The notes under the pieces are model-generated. The model worked only from the letters and a program-made list of their open reading frames with translations. It did not search any database and was not told where the DNA came from. A stretch of DNA of 64,000 nucleotides from Branchiostoma lanceolatum (Eukaryota; Chordata; Leptocardii; Amphioxiformes; Branchiostomatidae), in contig NC_089722.1 of the NCBI RefSeq assembly GCF_035083965.1, forward strand, positions 36,689,958 to 36,753,957, read 5' to 3'. Positions 53,265-64,000 of this stretch are shown piece after piece. Positions within the stretch are counted from its first letter, which is position 1. Every line of letters starts with the position of its first letter. A program made the position numbers and the translations under genes.

Positions 53265-55100
53265 ATTTCCTGCCTACCTGCCTACGTGCTCAGGCCAGAA
53301 CCTGGCCCCTTGCTTTCCAGGAGGATCCTCCATGTAGTCCTGTCCCTTGCCCTAGCCTCTGCTTCCCGACTGTTTAAGCCCGTGTCCTTCACAATTTGGT
53401 CTTTCCATCTCTTCGGTAGTCTTCCCCGGGGTCTGGGGGTGGCGAACTACTGGCTGTAGGCTTTGTACACTAGTGTTTGTGGGGGTCGTCTTATGACGTG
53501 ACCAAACCACCTCAGCCTTCTCGTCTGTACCATTTCCACAATGGTCTTTTTTGCCCCGAGTTTGGCTCTGATTTCAAGATTTGGTATGCGATCACGGAGC
53601 GTGATGCAGAGAATTGCCCGTAGGCATCTCATTTCGAAGGCTAATAGGAGAAGTTCATCTGTCTTTTTTAAGGTCCAAGTTTCACAAGCATATGTATCTA
53701 TGGGGAGTATAAGTGCCCGGAAGATGCGCACTTTCAGGCATCTACTGATGTCCTTGCGGTTCCAAACTGTTTTTCTTAGTCGACCAAATGCTGAGGCAGC
53801 AAGTGATAACCTTCTTTTGATGTCATTTGTGGTACCGGGAACAACACTACCAAGGAAAAAAATTCTGGGACCTTCTCTACTACTGTACCCCCTATGCAAA
53901 TGTTTTCTTCTGTTTCACTGGAGATGACTTTACACTTTGCAGCATTCACATTCAAACCCCACTTTTTGCATGCAGCTTCTAGCTCATGTGTTGAGAGCTG
54001 CAGTTAACTGAATTGCTGCAATAAGTGTAGTGTCATCTGCATACCTTTCCTCTGTGGAAAGGTTATCATGAAGCTGAAAGGTAGGATCAAGACTTTTCAG
54101 CTCGTCCATTACAAACTCCAGGAAAATATTGAAGAGAACTGGGGACATAAGGCACCCCTGTCTGACCCCCACTCCAACTTGGAACCAATTTGTGATTTGA
54201 CGGTTAATTGTAATTGCACACTGTGTGTTCTTATACAACTCTTCTACTATGTTTACAATTTTACCATCTACTCCTATTGCCCTCATCATTTTCCACAATG
54301 CCTTTCTCCAAATAGTATCAAAAGCAGCCTTAAAGTCAATGAAGTGGAAGTGTAAGTTGACCTTTCTCTCTCTAGCTTTCTCTAGGATTTGTCTTACAAC
54401 AAATATGGCATCTACTGTGCCTCTTCCACTTCTAAAACCAAATTGGGACTCCTTAAGTGGGTTTCTGTTCTATCCTTCATTCTGTCTAGGAGTATCCTGG
54501 AAAAAAACCTTACCTGGGATAGAAAGGAGCGATATGGCCCGGTAGTTAGCGGGGTCCATCTTGCTACCTTTCTTATGCACTGGTATAACTAACATCTTAG
54601 ACCATTCTCTAGGCGGGATTTCCTCATTCCAGACTTTTGTGAAGATCAGGTGTAGCATATTATACATGGCTTCACGCCCGCATGCAAGAGCTTCTGCAGC
54701 TATTTCATCTGCCCCTGGGGCCTTTCTCCACTTCATTTTGTGTATGGCTTTTTTGATTTCCTCATATGTTATAGGGGGTCCTTTATCTGTATTACTAGGG
54801 GCCTCTGGGATATCCTCTAAGGCTTCCTCTTGGTGCGGGAACTCATTGTTCAGGTGTTCCTTGAAGTGTTTCTCCCATACCCTTAAAACATCATTAGGGT
54901 TTAGTATATTTTGTGCCATTTTTATCCACAATAATGCTAAGGGGTTTCTTGGGTTTGTTTTCTAGTTCACCCACTGTTTTGAACAGGTTGTGTGAATTAT
55001 TATTTGCAAAATCTCTTTCCATGAATTGTACTTTGTCTTTCAACATTTGGTGTTTAAGTTTCATTATTTCCTTCTTCACTTCACTTCTATCATTTCATTC
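53265..55100 (-). pseudogene. LINE (non-LTR retrotransposon) RT, damaged
   Basis: Read on the minus strand. The 54470-54931 block has KAPGADEIAAEAL, WSKMLVIPVHKKGSKMDPAN and YRAISLLSIPGKVF (RT fingers). The 53984-54298 block has VGVRQGCLMSPVLFNIFLEF and ERYADDTTLIA (catalytic YADD). The 53447-53899 block has the thumb and C-terminal part, with YACETWTLKK and RRLRWFGHVIRR. A frameshift sits at the T-run after GKVF near 54505, and the frame returns before 54298; another break occurs at the C-terminus. The 5' endonuclease domain is absent, so it is a truncated copy. The exact clade was not decided. Confidence 0.85.
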
Positions 55101-55455
55101 ATATATATCTATCGAAGATCAACCAACAAGCACAAAAAGCCTCTCCTCATAAAATATAAACAATTCAACATACAGGTTAGTTTATGATTAATAACGAAAA
55201 CCTACCTTACCATCTATGAATGTGGCAAAATGTTCTTAAAAGATGTAACTGTATTGTTAGTTTGAAAACGACGTGCATCCTCGAAGTGGTAAAGAAAATA
55301 ATGAAAAATAAAAGATACAATTTTTTTGGTGTGTAACGCCGAATAGCTGGTGTGTTTTAATACGCTAAAGGACGGTTATACCGCTCTATTATAGATAGAT
55401 GAAGATACTTAAGCAGCACAAATGTCCAATAAGGAAAAGCCTTCAAAGACACGGC

Positions 55456-55504
55456 ACACACGCACGCACGCACGCGCACGCACGCACGCACGCACGCACG
55501 CACA

Positions 55505-55593
<89 letters not shown>
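55456..55593. repeat. (CACG)n/(CA)n microsatellite
   Basis: CACGCACG units followed by a pure CA run of about 60 bases. Confidence 0.95.
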
Positions 55594-55598
<5 letters not shown>

Positions 55599-55691
55599 CA
55601 CAGAGTCTTTTATTCCTTATGACGTAGCCTGAACCACCTCGGGGAATTATGTAATGTGCGCTGATTTTTAAATTCTTTACTCTATGTCATT

Positions 55692-55957
55692 TCACCCCTG
55701 CCTAATAGTGGTGTTGTCTTGTAACCTTTCACCCTTGACCTCCAATGTCGCTCCATTCTCTGGGATCTGGAATTTGGTAACAAAGCCTTTCCATCGCATC
55801 CTTCCATTGGTTGCTATATCAAGTAATTCTGTGTCCTTAGATATGTAGAGCAACGAACCAAAACGATTGTTTATAGAAATATTTACCGTAACATCTCTTA
55901 ATGTGACGCTGTTTTGTAAATCGAGGGCGAATTCGAAGGTTAAGCTAATGGGAGGGG
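55692..55957 (-). CDS. Putative terminal exon, unrecognised
   Basis: On the minus strand a pyrimidine-rich tract ending CCCATTAG precedes an open segment from 55957 to a TGA at 55692. It encodes LTFEFALDLQNSVTLRDVTV, INNRFGSLLYISKDTELLDI and WKGFVTKFQIPENGATLEVK. The alternation of hydrophobic residues suggests beta-strands. No upstream partner exon was found before the window's SDR gene on the other strand, so this may be an orphan exon or a retro-fragment. Alternatively the frame may start at an upstream ATG (55988), but that part (FFFSQPRPPP) looks like the splice tract translated. Confidence 0.4.
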
Positions 55958-56070
55958 GGCGTGGTTGAGAAAAAAAAAACATGTCCACAAAAGATAGACG
56001 TCGTATCGTAACGAGGAGATGTGTTTACATGTGTTTTTGTAACAATTCTAGGTACACACATTCATTGTTC

Positions 56071-57761
56071 ATGGCGTGCGGCGGTACGACGAGAACATGC
56101 GTGGCACTGGTGACGTGAGGGGGAAGTGGCATCGGGCGGGCGACAGCCGTCAAGTTCGCGGAGCTCGGCTACCGCTGCGCCGTCGCCGACATCGACGAAG
56201 CCAGCGCAAGGGAGACAGTCGGCATGCTGAAAACTCCAGGTCTCTTAAAAAGACAGACATGTTCATCATAACATGACAGCTGGGATCGGAATACTGGGTG
56301 CATGTGCACTTTTTGTGCACCCAAAATTGGAGCTGTGCAGTTAATTTTGACTGTGGGTGTTTTGGAAGGCTATAGTATATGGTAACGGCTGCGAACTTCT
56401 AGTAGTATACAATATATAGGTACTACTGTTCATTTTGTATTCATATTTTTGCTGCCATTCAACTTTATTCTATGTTGGGCTTCCAAAATCATTTCTATGC
56501 AACTACATTCTAGGTGAAGTGCACCCGGACTTTACAAAAATGAATTTTGAGTCCTATATGACTTTCATTTCACTTGCTGTATCAGACAGAAATCATTTGA
56601 GTAAGGCTCTGTGACGTCATTTCCTGTGACGTCATTTGCGGCAAGTTGGATTACCGTGTACGGTGTACGTCTTTTAAACAGCCCCAACATGCTGCTGCTA
56701 TAATAAAGCAAGGAGGTTAAATCCTTGAATAAAGTTACTAGTAGTACTATTGCCGGGTAGCCTGATTTCAATCAAGCCTCCTGTAACCGCTCGCCACCCT
56801 GTAACCGCTCACCGCGGGCAGGGGACAGAAACCCCCGGACAGCTGGAGTTTGCATTATGCAGACTAATTGCCGGGAATTCAAATTATTGATTCACTTTGA
56901 CATCAATGAAAAGGCTTTGTTCTATCCTTTCTAGCGAGTCCTTTCACAGATTACATGATAAGGAGTAGTCATGAGTTTTTGCACTTATTTTTATGCATTT
57001 AGATATAATATTTAAAAGGGTGAGGGTAGCAAACAATTATTTTTCTTTCTCGTTGTCCCTCTCTCATTATCATTCAGCCAATCTTTTATTCATTCATTCT
57101 TCTGATTATTTATCCAGGTCTAGCTGTGCAGGTAGATGTCAGCAACGCTGCGAGTGTCCAGGCAATGGTCGACAAGACAGTTAAACAGTTCGGGCGTATC
57201 GACTGCGCTCTCAACAACGCGGGCATCGAGGGAGCTCGAGAGAAAATCGTGGACTACCCAGTAGACATGTTTGACAGGGTCATGAATGTTAATTTGAAGG
57301 GGATGTGGCTGTGCGTTAAGTACGAGGTCGCTCAGATGCTGAAACAGGAGAGAGTCGTCAGCAACCCAGAAACATGGTCAGACAAACCTGAACTGTGCCG
57401 TTTCCAAGGACAACGGGGAAGTATCGTGAACACAAGTAGCACCGCGGGACTCGGCGCGATGCCAGAGTTCACACCATACTGTTCGTCCAAGTGGGCCATT
57501 ATCGGATTAACAAAGACAGTGGCACAGGAGTACGCTAAGGAAGGGATCCGTGTGAATGCGGTGTGTCCTGCCACCACAGACACCCCCATGCGGGATCGGT
57601 TTGAGGCTCACTGGCCAGATTGGCAGGCGAAAACGGATGCCAGTTACCCTGTAGGCAGGGTGGCTGCACCAGAGGAAGTGGCCGAGGCTGTTGTCTGGCT
57701 GTGTAGCGACGCCTGCCCTTTTGCTACAGGAGAGTACCTGAAGATTGCTGGTGGCAGGTAG
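56071..57761 (+). pseudogene. Short-chain dehydrogenase/reductase with nonsense codon
   Basis: Exon 1: 56071-56239 (phase 1, donor GTCTCT). Exon 2: 57118-57761 (acceptor TTATTTATCCAG). Joined they give 270 codons, a normal SDR length. Classical SDR features: Rossmann glycine motif (here ALVT*GGSGIGRATAVK), an acidic DID after the second strand, NNAGIEG, NTSSTAG with the catalytic serine, YCSSK giving the YxxxK pair, and a C-terminal [12 protein letters not shown]. The asterisk is a TGA at 56116-56118, where a GGA glycine would complete TGxxxGIG. Everything else is intact, so this is a single-base loss, a polymorphism or a sequencing error. Cofactor probably NAD(H), judging from the acidic residue. 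Convergent with the TPR gene at 59498. Confidence 0.85.
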
Positions 57762-57774
57762 TAATAACATTATC

Positions 57775-58130
57775 CAACCAAAAAACAAACAAACAAACCA
57801 ACAAACAAACCACTCACCCAACTCTCCAGTGAACCAAACAACCAACCACTCAACCAACCAACCAACCAACCACTCAACCATCAAACCACTCAACCAACCA
57901 ACCACTCAACTATCAAACCACTCAACCACTCAACTATCTAACCAACCAACTAACCAACCAACCAACGAACCTCTCAACTATCCAGCAAACCAACCAACCA
58001 ACCAATTACTCAACTATCCAACCAACCAACCAACCAACCAACCAACCAACCAACAAACAAACAAACAAGCAAACAAACCTCTCAACTGCCCGACAAACAA
58101 GCAAGCAAACAAACAAACAAACCTTTATAA
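57775..58130. repeat. (AACC)n-type simple repeat
   Basis: AACCAACC and AAACAAAC reiterations with CTCAACTATC interruptions, starting just after the SDR stop. A 136-codon frame through it is composition-driven. Confidence 0.95.
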
Positions 58131-59497
58131 TGGCAGGGATATGATGGTCTTATAGGAAAGCATATCTTTTCCTAAGTTCATATATATCATGGCCTAAAAA
58201 ACTATGTCTATTCAAACAATCAGATTGAACAGATTGAAACAGTCATCATTCTAATTTTGTGCAGGGAATGTGTAATTTCAGAAATCTAGATATCGAAGCA
58301 TAGACAGAAGAAAATGTACATGAGCAAAATGATACTGAATATGAAATGCCCGCCCTATTTAAACATGTCCTCAATCATTTGATAGGTTGAAGCTTTAAAA
58401 CGAAATACAATGAGTGATATATTGGCAATTTGCAAGATATTCCCTACCCTCTGAAAGGCATCCCCTCCCTTATTGAACTTTTAGACAAGCTTCTTTTGCT
58501 GAAGCTAGGAAAGGGGAAACATCATCTGTAGCCTGAAATATCCTGGCAGATATACGTTTTGAAGGTATTGGTGATTAAGTATTAAAACTGCCTGGCGGTG
58601 AAACGAAATACTAGATAGGAGAATGATCAATTGCAAACAGGTGTGGAAAAAGTGCTTCTCTTTGCCTGGAACCTGAAAAGCTTCTGACCACCTAGATGAG
58701 ATAGGGGTTGATCAGGATAGGGTATAAAATGCCAAAATGCAACCCCAAGTCTGCAGGCTAACATTGTTGAAAAATTGTAGAATTAACTAGATAGCTTCAA
58801 ATCTATAGGTCTAGACTAATTTTTGCAAAAATGGTTCACTATATGTACTGTTGAGAAGTACATTCCCCTCAGCAACGTCACTTTTTACTTGTAATGACCC
58901 ATATTTACAATTTCTTTGTTGCAATATACTGTTACATAAATGCTGAGATGTAAAAATATTTGCTGACACTTGCTTACTGGTATAACATTAAGCCCTTTTA
59001 AGGCCCTAAAAAGGCAGTTTCATGAAACTGCAGACTGCATCTTGGAACATGATCAAATAAATTTCTTCTGTATGCGTTTCGGGGTACAGTTATTGTAAAA
59101 AGAGCAGAAGTATGTCTATCTTATTAGAAACAATGTATTTTCCAAAGTTTACATATATATATATATATATAAATCGTTGCCAAAGACTTTTTTCAAATAA
59201 AAAAAAGTATTAAAAATAACAATATTTTATGTCATTTGAATATCATAGCATAGTAAGATACAAAGCTTATGATGAACAGAAATGTGGGAATCAATTGTGA
59301 GAATATATTTTAAACTTCAAGTGACCAGAGTTTGGTCTATTCATTTTCTTTTAGCAATTGTAATCTGCTGTGCTCTGGCTCAGCTTTTTATCAGCTGTGT
59401 ATCTGTTAGATAAATCTAATTCAGAGTCACGACTAAGAGATTATAATACGTGTATAATCAGACAGTCAGTACTAGTAACATTCAAGCTCTATATTTG
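58131..59497. other. Intergenic between convergent genes
   Basis: AT-rich; (AT)n near 59152-59170. It likely contains both 3' untranslated regions. No gene. Confidence 0.45.
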
Positions 59498-61513
59498 TCA
59501 GCTTTTAGGATTATACCAGAAATACTGCACGCAGATGGCAACAAAAACTGTTGCTAAACTTATCAAAATTAGCAAACCTTTCATGCTATGTATGTATGTG
59601 GTGATGGTGTCTTCATCCCTAAAGATTTCCTCCAATATTAGATCTGATTTGCTGTCCTCGTTTTTCACTGGTCGTTTATTATCCGAAACGAGCTTTGACA
59701 GAAGTTTGACTCGGCCTTCTGCAAAGTGCACTTCGGACGGAAACCTGGAAGCTTTCACGATTTTAAGCGCCTCCTCTGCCATTTCCATTGCTCTCTGTAT
59801 CCTGTTTTTGTACCTGAACAGGTCTGACCTTGCTAGGTGCCAGTAGTAACGCATGCGGTTTGGAATGCCGTCCCACAAGTTTCTCTCCACTTCATCTAGA
59901 CTGTCCCCCGCTTGTCTCAGGTCATCCTCGGTCACATCGTCCGTTGAGTTCGCCTGTCGTACCTCCGACCAGCAGCCTAGAAGGGACATGGCGTGACGAA
60001 TGTGTGCCCTGCGTAGCTTGTTCCTACAGGATCCGTCCTCCTCCCCACCCTGTCTGTAGTGTTCTATGGCGCACTGAAAGGCTTCTGTTGCTTTGGCCTG
60101 GACGTCGCTGGTGGAAATCTCTGTACACTCGTCATTAAGGGCTTGTGCGAACAAGGCAGCGACGTTGTACCAGATCTCTCCGGTGTCGCGCCCTATCTGC
60201 ATATGTTCCAAACCCTGAAGGAAGAACAGTTCTAATTAGACTGTGCATGCCTATCGCCCATACCTTTATTGCTATAAACATATAAATGCATACACGGATA
60301 AGGGTGACTGTTGTAAATTCAGCTGGCACGTTCAAGGCAAACAACAAATACTTACACAGCAAAGGCTCAAGAGCCCTCTTTAGAATCAATCAATCTCTTC
60401 ACCAAGCCGATCCTACAATTTCCGTTAAAAACTAAGTCTTTTACGCATGTGTAAAACCGATATTGTTGTATGGGTCTGAAATATGGGGATCTTTCAAAAG
60501 TCCGAAGTCATCCCCAATCGAAGCCATCCACTTAAAATTCTGCAAACAAACATTAAAAGTCCCCAAGTCTGCATGTAATCTAGCTGTGATGGCGGAATTG
60601 GGGAGGTACCCCCTTAGATTAGAAGCTTCCCTGAACGCTATAAAACACTATATTAGAATACGCCAGAACGTGCCAGCCTTTCAGCAAGCGCCCTTTTGTG
60701 TCAACTTGATTTAGATACATCAGGGGCTAAATGCTGGGCTTCGGGAGTCCGCAAGACGCTCGAGGAATGTGGTTTTACTTATGTTTGGAATTCACCCGTG
60801 TCTGTTGTGTTGAATTCATCTCAAATTATCCCATCTATCCACCAACGTTTTAAAGATATGTATTCACAGTCTTTCACAACAGAAATGCGTAATAATAACA
60901 AATTACGAACTTACAGATTACTCAAAGACACATACTCCGAAAAGAAATATCTAAACATTTCAAACACTCGACACAGAACAGCCAATACAAAACTCCGGAT
61001 TAGTTCACACAAACTACGCATTGAAAAGGGTAGACATTACCGCATTCCTTTAGAGCAAAGAACTTGCCAAAAAATTTGTATTCCTTATGAAACTAGACAA
61101 GCCATATCTCATGAACCCTGTATGCTTATTCACTTACAACTGCCTTAAGAAGCGAGAAGAAATTGAACATGTACATAGCGGTATTAATTAGTATTTAGAT
61201 GTAGTCAGATATCAAATTTCTGTTACCACTGTAACTATTCTTCTGCTTGTCACCATGACCTGTACTTAGCTCATCAGAGCATAAACGTGCAATAAAGGTC
61301 TTTCATTCATTCATTATTCTGATAACAGAAATGTTAAATGCTGTTTGATGTTGGCTAGTTTTATGTATTGGTACCTATCAATCATTACACATTGGGGTGT
61401 CATTTATGAATGTACATTTATTGAAATGGCCAAAATACACACGTACAAACACACATACACAAAGATGCACACACACACACACACACGCACACACACACAC
61501 ACACGCACACACA

Positions 61514-61545
<32 letters not shown>

Positions 61546-64000
61546 GAGACATGCGTATATACACTGACACATACACAAACAAATGCACACATAGTTCACA
61601 TTACTTTCAATAACATTCATCATACCTGTCGTGCCAAGGCAATAGCATTCTCGGCTTCCTTGTACTTCTTCTCTTTGCGAAACAGCGCCGACTTGAGGTA
61701 CAGCAAGTGCGCCTGATGGTGTAGAGGGTCCTGAGTCTGAAATACCAGCTCCTGTACCCGCAATATGCTCTGCTGTCCGTCCTTCATGTCATTACGGTAG
61801 TATGCTGCAACAATATTCTGTGCAGAACAAGAAACAATACTTCTTCCTTATATTTGATAGCCTATTATATTTCGTATATGATAGGCTTTTTGCCATATTT
61901 CAAATGTGGTAGACTATTTAAATTTCTATATATGACAGACCTTTTGCCATATATGGTAGCATTTTGCCATTTTTATTTATAATATGCCCATCCCATATAA
62001 TAAATCATATAAGGTTTTTTTAATGTATGATATGCTTTATGCAATTATTCAGATGACATCTGTATCCGTGTACAGGTACAAATCTCATATGCCATACAGC
62101 CATATTTCATACAGGCATATTTAACATATATATATGGCACATATCTCATAGAGCCATATTATACATATATATGATCTTTTGCCATTCACATTATGAAATC
62201 TTTTACGAATCATAAGGAAAATTTTATCTTATATGAATTATTGCAAAACGCCTATCTTGTATGAAGTATTACAAGAAGCCTATCTTATAGGCATTATATT
62301 ACTGTAATAAAAAGCTGAACCTATATGAAAAAAGCTCAATTTCTATGAAACTCGAGTAAACTATCATGAGGATAACTTACTTCAAGAACTATTCGAATGA
62401 GGGTGTCAGGATTCCCCGCAAAGTGACTGCAGGCTTTTCTGTAGAACCGGTCGTAGTCATTCCATTTTCTTAAAAAGAAATGTAGGAATTTCCTTAATAA
62501 TTGTACCCATTATTCTTGAGCAGTGGTGCACAATGTAGTGTATTTTATTTGATACAGGCATTGAACACAAATAACAAAACTAAGAAAATACAAACTGCAT
62601 AAGCACATTTACCTTCCTCTTCTAGTATTTCCATGCGAGAAATTATCGTTCGACATTCCCCCTCCAGCCTCTTGTCACCTGTAAATATGTCCTTTTGTTA
62701 GGGTGATGATGAAGTTTTCCATCACGATTTTCAAAACAGATTTTGCTCAAAAATGTAAAAACAATGCAAATAGCAACATAACAAGGGATTTGGGACTCAT
62801 CTCGTAAGTACCAATTTGACATTGATACTGTTCATGTTTGATAAGACTTTATCTGGCATAGAAGACCTGTTATGAAAGCAAAAGAAAATCACATGTGATT
62901 GGTATACATTTATTGCTCACCAAAGGTTCCTTGTCGAGGCATCTTCTTGAACATTAAATGTTGACCATTTTTGAACTCATAACTTGGTTATTCCTTCTCA
63001 ACCGCTTTTCTGTCTGTAAGACAATCGATGGTTTGCTTACTGTGACTGTTCTCGGAAGGCGAATAATAACCTGGTGTTAGTTCCTAAGCCATATATGAAC
63101 CTTTTTTATTTGTGCCGCCAACAATGAATGTTGGAGAGACTACAGCTTGTTAAAAAAACGGAAATTCAAAATACGGAAAGAAAGCATGCCTTTATGAACT
63201 TTAACAAACATGCGGAACTCTTCCATTGTTTTTAAATGTACAGTACAGGCAAGGAGAGATATAATGTGCTCTATTAGTAATCCGGTTACCCCCAACGCTA
63301 ATATCAGGTTCCAACACACGAGTAGATTACAACTGACTTCCTTTAACGTTGTTAATATTGTGTTAAATGATTGCACTCAATGATTTACTCACAGGCAATT
63401 ATATGCTTACCTTTTTACTATATTCTGTTCCCAACACTTCCTCTTCTGTACTGCCATCGCTAGCACTGCAAACTGAATCTGACATATAGACAGGGTTTTA
63501 GATCGTACTTAGTAGATTATAAACTCCATGTAGTAATATTATTTGAATATGTAAAATAGTATGTAATACACAACATGCAATTATTTGCTGTGCTAAGTTT
63601 AAGATAAGAAATATCTATTTGTTCTGATGTGATCTGCAGTACGTGACTACATATATTGTTGAGTATCTCTCCAGTTCAACTTACTCCTTGTGAGTTAAAT
63701 GTTATGCATTCTTACCTCAACAAGTGTAGTCTTCCTTGAACGATATTCATAGATACCGAAAATGAAAGCGAACCTGTCTGTGTTGCTGCATGTTTGGTGT
63801 TCTCGGCCTTCTTGTCTACATCCTTAGCATCCACTGTCATGGAACTCCCTTCGCTTTGTATCTGTATCCCTACAGGATTACTGATGTTGTAGACGTTGTA
63901 CACTGGCGGTGGGCCATAGGGCAGTGCGACTGTGGTACATGCCTGATGCGCACACGGCATGTACTGTTGCACAGCTTGGTTAAAAGGCACCAGTTGACTA
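59498..64000 (-). CDS. RHIM-like motif plus TPR-like protein with C-terminal membrane anchor (partial)
   Basis: Exons on the minus strand: 64000-63774 (open at the edge, donor GTTCGC, phase 1), 63478-63411 (donor GTAAGC), possibly 62975-62921 (donor GTGAGC), 62678-62613 (donor GTAAAT), 62468-62381 (donor GTAAGT), 61817-61626 (donor GTATGA) and 60214-59498 (stop TGA). The first shown exon holds VYNVYNISNPVGIQIQSEGS, close to RIP homotypic interaction motifs. Later exons are helical: QSILRVQELVFQTQ, YLKSALFRKEKKYKEAENAI and GEIWYNVAALFAQALND suggest TPR-like repeats. The end has one hydrophobic span (LLILISLATVFVAICVQYFW) and a short tail, like a tail anchor. Exon phases agree except between 62613 and 62468, which are off by one base, so that junction is unresolved. 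A signalling role is inference. Confidence 0.65.
60400..61330 (+). pseudogene. LINE 3' fragment in intron of the TPR gene
   Basis: LYGSEIWGSFKSPKSSPIEA, HLKFCKQTLKVPKSACNLAV and MAELGRYPLRLEA are the region downstream of the RT domain in LINE ORF2 proteins. A frameshift near 60700 moves to VVLNSSQIIP and LRISSHKLRIEKGRHYRIPL then EQRTCQKIC. It ends with AATAAAGG and a short CATT repeat tail (61290-61315). It lacks the RT itself and lies antisense to the host gene. Confidence 0.7.
61462..61545. repeat. (CA)n microsatellite
   Basis: CA run with sparse CG and TA interruptions in the intron between 60214 and 61626 of the TPR gene. Confidence 0.95.

Noticed and set aside
56116-56118. Selenocysteine or programmed read-through at the SDR TGA
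   Set aside because: The family has glycine there, and no SECIS-like element was seen; a simple nonsense change is more likely.
57745-58155. 136-codon Asn/Gln/Thr-rich frame
   Set aside because: A translated AACC simple repeat directly after the SDR stop codon.

Overview
The window looks like nuclear DNA of an invertebrate chordate, most plausibly a lancelet (Branchiostoma). That is inference from content: spliced genes with short exons and canonical GT/AG borders, a tandem pair of TMEM53-like genes, a TPR gene carrying a RHIM-like motif, tRNA-headed SINEs, Penelope-like and LINE retroelements, and a very high load of small inverted-repeat elements. No bacterial operon, rRNA or CRISPR array was seen. 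Most of the sequence is repeat-derived and genes occupy a minority of it.

Layout. 1-7.2 kb: AT-rich modular repeats folded into long inverted arms, rich in ATTTGCAT octamers; a second copy of the last element lies at 23.6-24.7 kb. 7.8-10.3 and 20.1-20.5 kb: one copy (A) of a segmental duplication whose sister copy (B) is at 21.2-23.2 kb; each keeps an intact minus-strand exon of an unrecognised gene and a Penelope N-terminal remnant. Copy A is split by a 9.76-kb insertion (10342-20104) with 39-bp perfect terminal inverted repeats starting CACTA and a 3-bp TGA target duplication. The insertion is filled with a higher-order satellite of about 859 bp, in which a Penelope-like element (RT plus GIY-YIG, 11-bp target duplication) is nested; a broken RecQ-like helicase motif lies near its right end.

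27-36 kb: three minus-strand paralogues of a small two-exon gene (75-76 aa, beginning MVFN), the middle one broken. 38.2 kb: a 122-bp solo Penelope terminal repeat with a 13-bp target duplication. 40.4-41.1 kb: a nearly perfect 692-bp palindrome with an 8-bp target duplication. 42.6-52.1 kb: two tandem three-exon genes of the TMEM53/DUF829 alpha/beta-hydrolase-like family, with homologous promoters, introns and microsatellites.

53.3-55.1 kb: a damaged LINE. 56.1-57.8 kb: a two-exon short-chain dehydrogenase with a nonsense codon exactly in its glycine-rich cofactor motif. 59.5-64 kb: a minus-strand, multi-exon gene encoding a RHIM-like motif, TPR-like helices and a C-terminal membrane anchor, running off the right edge. 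The last two genes are convergent. The genes do not form an evident pathway; the strongest shared theme is local duplication followed by invasion or decay. All calls were made by eye from the sequence, without similarity searches.
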